Assembly (NCBI GenBank): GCA_021325365.1 | Contig: JAJPHF010000100.1 | Span: 39,326-103,325, forward strand | Source: Pseudomonadota bacterium | GTDB lineage: Bacteria > Chloroflexota > UBA6077 > JAJPHF01 | Direction: 5' to 3' | DNA: 64,000 nucleotides | Shown here: positions 59,803 through 64,000 of the stretch, in pieces | How positions within the stretch are numbered: position 1 is the stretch's first letter | How the letters are laid out: each line of letters begins with the position of its first letter | The notes under the pieces: model-generated | What the model was told of the DNA's origin: nothing | Seen by the model: the letters and a program-made list of their open reading frames with translations, nothing else | The model's database searches: none | Translations under genes and position numbers: made by a program

Positions 59803-61023
59803 ATGGGCGAGCCGACGACCCGGCGCTGGCAGGCGCAACGCTGGCTGATCGACAACGTCATTCGTGCGGTGGGGATCGACTTCGACCAGGCGCGCAGCGC
59901 CTATCTGGCCGCGCCCTGCCCGACTGAGGCGGGCGGCGACTTCCAGCTGATCCGCCAGCGCGTGCAGAAGTACGCCGACATCTCGCCGTCCTTCGAGGCG
60001 GCGGCCCGACGCCGCGAGGAGCGCGCGCGCGCCGCCGAGGAGGCCGGCCAGCCCGTCAGCGCGCGCGACCACTACTTCACGGCGGCCGTCCACTGGGGCG
60101 CCGCGCAATGGCCCATCGACGAGAACAACGAGACCAACCTGCGCTACAACGAGCGGAAGATCGCCTGCTATCAGCGGTACGCGGACCTCGCCGATCACCA
60201 CGTCGAGCGCGTCCTGATCCCCTTCCAGGGCAAGGCGCTCCCCGCCTGGTTCCACCTGCCCCCCAGCTACCGTGACGGGCGCGTGCCGGCCGTGGTGTCC
60301 CTGCCGGGCATGGACAGCTTCAAAGAGATCGGCGTCTCTTGCTACGGCGACCGCTGGCTGAGCCGCGGCATCGCTGTGCTGGCGCTGGACGGCCCCGGGC
60401 AGTATGAGAGCCCCATCCTGGGGGTCCACGTCAGCGTGCCGGCCTGGGCCGAGGCGGGGCGCGTGGTCATGGACTGGATGGCGGCGCGGCCGGAGGTCGA
60501 CCCGGAGCGTGTGGGCATCACCGGCAACAGCTTCGGCTCGCTGTTCGGCACGATCATGGCCGGGGCCGAGCCGCGCTACCGCGCCTGCGCCGTGAGCGCC
60601 GTCTGCCACGAGCCCGGCTGCCACACCATCTTCGAGGAGGCGTCGCCCACCTTCAAGGTGCGCTTCATGTACATGGCCGGCTACGAGGACGAGGACGCCT
60701 TCGACGAGTTCCGCAAGACGCTGACCTGGGAGGGCTACGCCGAGCGTATCCGCTGTCCCTATCTCTGCCTGGCCGGCGAGGCCGACGAGTTGAGCCCTCT
60801 TGAGCATACCGAGCGGCTCATCCGCGCGCTCGACGTGCCGAAGCGCCTCGTCGTCTACGCCGAGGCGCGGCACTCGATTGGCGGCGGGCAATCCGTCATG
60901 CTCGGCCCCTCGCCGCGCACCCTGGCGGCCGAGTGGATGGCCGACCGCTTCGACGGCAAGCCGTTCTCCTCCGAGCGCTGGGACGTGGACAACGCCGGCC
61001 GCGTCAACCGCACCCCGCTCTAG
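59803..61023 (+). CDS. Alpha/beta hydrolase, DHPON hydrolase/FrsA-like
   Basis: A 406-residue hydrolase with a helical N-terminal domain of about 140 residues, then an alpha/beta fold: VVSLPGMDSFKEIG, the nucleophile elbow GNSFGS, LCLAGEADELSPLEHTERL (acid) and VVYAEARHSIGGG (His). The architecture matches 2,6-dihydropseudooxynicotine hydrolase and the FrsA/DUF1100-type hydrolases, which split C-C or ester bonds. GGGAGACGACG precedes ATG 59803. The proposed substrate class is a diketone or ester; it follows an organic-acid carrier. Confidence 0.78.
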   Translation: MGEPTTRRWQAQRWLIDNVIRAVGIDFDQARSAYLAAPCPTEAGGDFQLIRQRVQKYADISPSFEAAARRREERARAAEEAGQPVSARDHYFTAAVHWGAAQWPIDENNETNLRYNERKIACYQRYADLADHHVERVLIPFQGKALPAWFHLPPSYRDGRVPAVVSLPGMDSFKEIGVSCYGDRWLSRGIAVLALDGPGQYESPILGVHVSVPAWAEAGRVVMDWMAARPEVDPERVGITGNSFGSLFGTIMAGAEPRYRACAVSAVCHEPGCHTIFEEASPTFKVRFMYMAGYEDEDAFDEFRKTLTWEGYAERIRCPYLCLAGEADELSPLEHTERLIRALDVPKRLVVYAEARHSIGGGQSVMLGPSPRTLAAEWMADRFDGKPFSSERWDVDNAGRVNRTPL

Positions 61024-61078
61024 CGAATTTCTGCGACGCCACTCGTAACCACGCGGGCAGAAATCGGACGCACCGGGT

Positions 61079-61101
61079 AGGGCGGGGGCTGGTCCCCCGC
61101 C
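61079..61101. repeat. Dispersed GC-rich repeat, copy 2
   Basis: The reverse complement of this segment matches 40496-40517, with one extra G. It lies between the convergent hydrolase and amidohydrolase genes and folds into a hairpin (GGCGGGGG...CCCCCGCC). Confidence 0.7.
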
Positions 61102-61161
61102 GTCCCCTCCATCGGGGCGGGCCGCGGGCTCATGCTTGTCACTCCGCAGCTCGCCGGCTAG

Positions 61162-62274
61162 TTAACGGGCGAAGAAGCGCTCGGCGTTCTCGCCGAGGAT
61201 CTTGGCCTTCACGCGGTCGCTCACGTCGCCCCGCGCGGCAAACTGCCGGAAGGAGCTGGGATGGGCCTCGCTGTGCGGCATGTCGGAGCCGAGCATGATG
61301 CGGTCCTCCCCGAGGATCGCCATCGCCGCGCCTAGGTCCTCGTCGGCCTCGCAGACGACGTACACGTTGCCATCGCGCAGCAGCTCGCTGGGCCGCGTGC
61401 GCGAGTGCCCGAACCCCGAGTCGTCGCCGAAGGCGTGGTGCCCGAGCTTCCAGTACCCGTCCATGACGTGGACGAGCCACGGCACCCACTCCACACCCGC
61501 CTCCGCGAAGCATAGCCGCAAGCGCGGGAACCGCTCGACCACGCCGGTGCCGACCAGCGCCAGGAAGCCGATGAGCAGCGAGGCGCGGTTGGCGAAGGCG
61601 ATGGACATGTAGAGCGTTTGGAACAGGCCCACGAGCGTCGGCGTCTCGAAGCCGATGTGGACGTAGACGGGCATGTTCAGCCGCTCGGCTTCCGCCCAGA
61701 AGGGGTCGAAGCGCCGGTGTTCGAGCGTCTGGTCGCCCGCCAGTCCGTGAATCTCGGCGGCCGCGGCGCCCAGCCCGGCCACGCGGCGCAGCTCGGCCAC
61801 CGCGCTGTCGACGTCGGTGAGCCGAACCATAGCGTTCCAGCGCAGCCGCCCGCCGCTCTCGCGGCACTTCTCGGCGATCCAGGAGTTGAAGGCGCGGGCC
61901 AGGGCGTGCTCGTAGGCCACGTCGGGAGTGAGCTGAGCGTTCAGCAGCGTCGAGTTCACGACCTGCGTGTCGATGCCGAAGCGGTCGAGATCGGCCACGC
62001 GAGCGGCCGGGTCGGTCAGCTCCTGGCTGGGGATCGAGAACGGCTTGGCCCGGGCGTGGCGCGACGTAGTGGGCGTCCCGAACAGCGTCAGGCCCTTCCC
62101 GCGCACCCGCGGCACGACCGCGCCGTCGATCAGCCAGAAGGAGTTCTGGCCGCACAGCTCCGGCCGATCGTCGAGCGTGATCGGCACGGGGCGGCGTGCC
62201 TCGTACTCGACCGGTAAGTACCGCCAGGTGTCGACCGACTCCTCCACGTGGGCGTCGACGTCGAATACCGTCAT
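61162..62274 (-). CDS. Amidohydrolase-2 (ACMSD-like) family protein
   Basis: A 370-residue metal-dependent hydrolase/decarboxylase of the amidohydrolase-2 family. The metal motif is MTVFDVDAHVEES (an H-x-H variant, DAHVE). PVYVHIGFETPTLVG, LCFAEAGVEWVPWLVHVMDGYW and MLGSDMPHSEAHPSSFR carry the further His/Asp ligands. The family includes aminocarboxymuconate-semialdehyde decarboxylase and gamma-resorcylate decarboxylase, so non-oxidative decarboxylation of an aromatic acid is a reasonable guess. ATG 62274. Confidence 0.85.
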   Translation of the reverse strand: MTVFDVDAHVEESVDTWRYLPVEYEARRPVPITLDDRPELCGQNSFWLIDGAVVPRVRGKGLTLFGTPTTSRHARAKPFSIPSQELTDPAARVADLDRFGIDTQVVNSTLLNAQLTPDVAYEHALARAFNSWIAEKCRESGGRLRWNAMVRLTDVDSAVAELRRVAGLGAAAAEIHGLAGDQTLEHRRFDPFWAEAERLNMPVYVHIGFETPTLVGLFQTLYMSIAFANRASLLIGFLALVGTGVVERFPRLRLCFAEAGVEWVPWLVHVMDGYWKLGHHAFGDDSGFGHSRTRPSELLRDGNVYVVCEADEDLGAAMAILGEDRIMLGSDMPHSEAHPSSFRQFAARGDVSDRVKAKILGENAERFFAR

Positions 62275-62513
62275 CGCTCATCTCCCTGCCGCGCGGCGGC
62301 TAGCATCCGCCGACCACCGGATGGTAGTTCCTGGCGGAGCCCCGTCGCCAGACTCAGACGCCGCGAGCCTCCCGGCGGTAGACTGAGGTAGCGGCCCCGT
62401 GCGGCGGCCCGGCGCGGCGATAGGCGGCTCCTGGCGGTCCTCGTAACGAAGCAGCCGCCGGCGGGGCGCGCCGGGGGCGGGCGCTGTTCGGCGGTGTGGC
62501 GCGCGGAGGGAGC

Positions 62514-63077
62514 ATGGCGCAGACGGGGGTCTCGCTCGCGGAATTCTTGGCTCGGCCGGAGACCGACCCGCCCGAGGAGTATGTAGACGGCGCCGTCGTG
62601 CGCAAGCCGCCGCTCGCTGAGCGCGAGCGCTGGCTGCGTAGCGACCTGGCGACGCTGCTGTTCGGCTGGGCGCGCGCCAGCCACCAGGGTGCGGCCGCCC
62701 TCGCCGTGCGCTGCGTGCTCGGGGGCGACGTCTACGTACCCGACGTCGAGTACATCGCCCCGGGTCGGCTTCCGGCGAGCGAGACCGCCGGCGGGGCGCT
62801 CAGCCAGCCGCCGGACCTGGCCGTCGAGATCTGTCCCGCGACGGTGGATCCGGCCTGGGTCGCGGCGAAGGTCGCCCGGTACCTGGCGTGCGGCGTGCGC
62901 TGCGCCTGGCTGGTGGACCCGGCCGAGGAGACCGTGGCCGTGTACGGCCCGGGGGCGGCGCCGGTGACGCTCGGGCGCGGCGAGGTGCTGGAGGGCGGCG
63001 CGCTGTTGCCCGGGTTCTACGTACACCTCGACGATCTCTTCGACACGCTGCAGGAAGAACCGCGCGAGTCGAGCTAG
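62514..63077 (+). CDS. Uma2 family endonuclease-like protein
   Basis: A 187-residue DUF820/Uma2 protein with a PD-(D/E)XK nuclease fold: YVDGAVVRKPP, YVPDVEYIAPGR, DLAVEICPATVDPAWVAAKVARYLACGVRCAWLVDPAEETVAVY. These proteins are abundant in cyanobacteria and Chloroflexota and their function is not settled. ATG 62514 follows GGAGGGAGC. Its stop is a few bases before the next open frame. Confidence 0.88.
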   Translation: MAQTGVSLAEFLARPETDPPEEYVDGAVVRKPPLAERERWLRSDLATLLFGWARASHQGAAALAVRCVLGGDVYVPDVEYIAPGRLPASETAGGALSQPPDLAVEICPATVDPAWVAAKVARYLACGVRCAWLVDPAEETVAVYGPGAAPVTLGRGEVLEGGALLPGFYVHLDDLFDTLQEEPRESS

Positions 63078-63146
63078 CCGCCATGCTGCGCCGGCGGGCG
63101 GCCCTCGCGCTGTGCGCCGCGGCGAGCAGCACGGCGGCGACAGCGT

Positions 63147-63485
63147 GTGGGGGCCGCGGAGGCGTCGGTGCGGGCGCTTGGAGCGGAGCGTTGGGCCGGT
63201 CCGATCTGGCTCGACTGTGGTCTACGGCGTAGCGCCGCGCTCGCGGTGCGCGGCCGGGCCGTGCAGGTCCTGGTCTGGCGTCTCGCCGTTGGGTGGCGCG
63301 GCGCGGGGACCATCGGGGGCGCGGTCGTGTGGCCGCTGGCCGTGGTCGAGCGACGTGGCGGGCAGGTGCGGTGGCGGCCGGTGCCCGACCCGACGCTCTT
63401 CGTCGCCGTGCTGGCGCTGGCGCTAGCGGCGTGGAGCGCGCGCGGCCGGCGCCGAGCGGCGCCACGCCGCGGCCCGCGGGGCTAG
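63147..63485 (+). CDS. Small GerW/YtfJ-like membrane protein
   Basis: A 112-residue frame from GTG 63147. Its second half (VVWPLAVVERRGGQVRWRPVPDPTLFVAVLALALAAWSARGRR) aligns by eye with the C-terminus of the next gene's protein (GRVRPVAVVEVGPEGLRVRPVFDASAIGLALAAAGLAVAL), so it is a paralogue with one C-terminal membrane helix. The start is uncertain: an ATG at 63083 opens a different frame that ends at 63232, and no ribosome site marks 63147. A frameshift between those two frames cannot be excluded. Confidence 0.5.
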   Translation: MGAAEASVRALGAERWAGPIWLDCGLRRSAALAVRGRAVQVLVWRLAVGWRGAGTIGGAVVWPLAVVERRGGQVRWRPVPDPTLFVAVLALALAAWSARGRRRAAPRRGPRG

Positions 63486-63501
63486 GCGGGTAGGAGGAGC
63501 G

Positions 63502-64000
63502 ATGGCAGAGCAGCCAGGCGCCGGTCGGCAAGCCGCGGGCGGGGCGCAGCAAGCCGAGGGGGGCGCCCAGGAGTCGCGTAGTGGGTCTCCGCAATCACCC
63601 GGCGGGGTGCAGCAGTCGTCAGGCGGGACGCAGCAAGCGCCGGCCGACGCGCCGGCCTATGCCGCGCTGGCGGCGGGATTCGGGCGGCTGAACGCGGTCG
63701 CGAGGGCGGACTCGGCGGTAGGCACACCACGAAACGCGGGTGAGCGGACAATCATCCCTCTGGCGGAGGTCTACTACGGCGGCGGCTTTGGGCTGGGCGG
63801 CGGCAGCGGGCCCGCCTCCCCCGAGGTGTCCGGCAGCGGCATGGGTGGGGGCGGCGGCTTCGGCGGGCGCGTGCGGCCGGTGGCAGTTGTCGAAGTCGGG
63901 CCGGAGGGGCTACGCGTGCGGCCGGTCTTCGACGCGAGCGCAATTGGCCTGGCGCTCGCCGCCGCCGGGCTGGCTGTCGCGCTGCGGCTGTGGCGCCGGC
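63502..64000 (+). CDS. GerW/YtfJ family sporulation-like protein, partial
   Basis: Starts at ATG 63502 with AGGAGG five bases upstream and continues off the window end (166 codons). The first 55 residues are Gln/Gly/Ser-rich and disordered. The GerW (YtfJ, PF09579) core follows: AAGFGRLNAVARADSAVGTPRNAGERTIIPLAEVYYGGGFGLGGGSG, then GGGGFGGRVRPVAVVEVGPEGLRVRPVFD and a C-terminal hydrophobic helix. The family is needed for spore germination in Bacillus but is widespread in non-sporulating Chloroflexota and Actinobacteria. The 3' end is missing. Confidence 0.85.
   Translation, partial: MAEQPGAGRQAAGGAQQAEGGAQESRSGSPQSPGGVQQSSGGTQQAPADAPAYAALAAGFGRLNAVARADSAVGTPRNAGERTIIPLAEVYYGGGFGLGGGSGPASPEVSGSGMGGGGGFGGRVRPVAVVEVGPEGLRVRPVFDASAIGLALAAAGLAVALRLWRR

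Overview
This window is very GC-rich DNA (roughly 70 percent by eye) packed with short-spaced bacterial genes, many starting at GTG or TTG and many overlapping by 1 to 4 bases. The mix suggests a high-GC Chloroflexota-like bacterium: secreted proteins with Pro/Thr-rich tails, a Tat-exported protein with GVxGxS-type repeats, several UbiD decarboxylases, a molybdenum hydroxylase cluster, archaeal-style 5-formyl-THF cyclo-ligase and translin-family proteins, and many orphan substrate-binding proteins. The phylum is an inference from gene content; the window has no rRNA or other decisive marker.

Layout. 1-5.2 kb: partial lipoprotein, a frameshifted citramalate synthase coupled to a translin-family protein, a DUF433/DUF5615 toxin-antitoxin-like pair, and a HAD phosphatase fused to a P-loop ATPase. 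5.3-12.7 kb: alpha/beta hydrolase, then a catabolic block (UbiD decarboxylase, enamidase-like amidohydrolase, solute-binding protein, metal-dependent cyclase, DapA-family aldolase). 12.7-16.6 kb: a minus-strand run of overlapping genes (secreted glycosidase, cyclo-ligase, two unknown proteins). 16.9-18.7 kb: UbiA prenyltransferase, tRNA-Ser(CGA) and an integrase remnant. 18.9-21.6 kb: two exported proteins. 21.9-27.1 kb: SDR, cobT, Dabb protein, HAD hydrolase, CCA-adding-type nucleotidyltransferase and infC, which very probably starts at AUC. 27.3-33.0 kb: secreted unknowns, Hsp20, metallophosphoesterase, SDR and PAP2 phosphatase. 33.1-38.6 kb: ArsR/SRPBCC pair, BNR-repeat/MoaD-like pair, then YCII, a DoxX remnant, a PhnB-like protein, an ECF sigma factor and DoxX.

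38.8-46.7 kb holds two more UbiD-family genes, a Rieske protein, a polysaccharide deacetylase-like protein, a lipoprotein solute-binding protein and a gamma-glutamyltransferase. 47.0-52.3 kb holds a CoxG-M-L-S molybdenum hydroxylase cluster and a 7Fe-type ferredoxin. 52.7-56.9 kb holds grpE and a secreted NEW3 protein with an ABC-2 export system. 57-58 kb holds a DsbA/FrnE-like gene whose first active-site cysteine codon is an in-frame TGA, and an excisionase-like HTH protein. 58.3-64 kb holds an MFS carrier, an alpha/beta hydrolase, an ACMSD-like amidohydrolase, a Uma2 nuclease-like protein and two GerW/YtfJ-like proteins, the last cut by the window end.

The metabolic theme is breakdown of organic acids and probably aromatic or N-heterocyclic compounds: UbiD decarboxylation, ring-amide hydrolysis, hydroxylation by a molybdenum enzyme, and uptake through solute-binding proteins. 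The strongest single observation is the candidate selenocysteine DsbA-family protein at 56956-57576, which has a hairpin of bacterial SECIS type just after the UGA. Other notable points are the non-canonical infC start, the cimA frameshift, the tRNA-Ser/integrase scar, the duplicated DoxX fragment, and the pairing of a beta-propeller protein with a Gly-Gly-ended ubiquitin-like protein.
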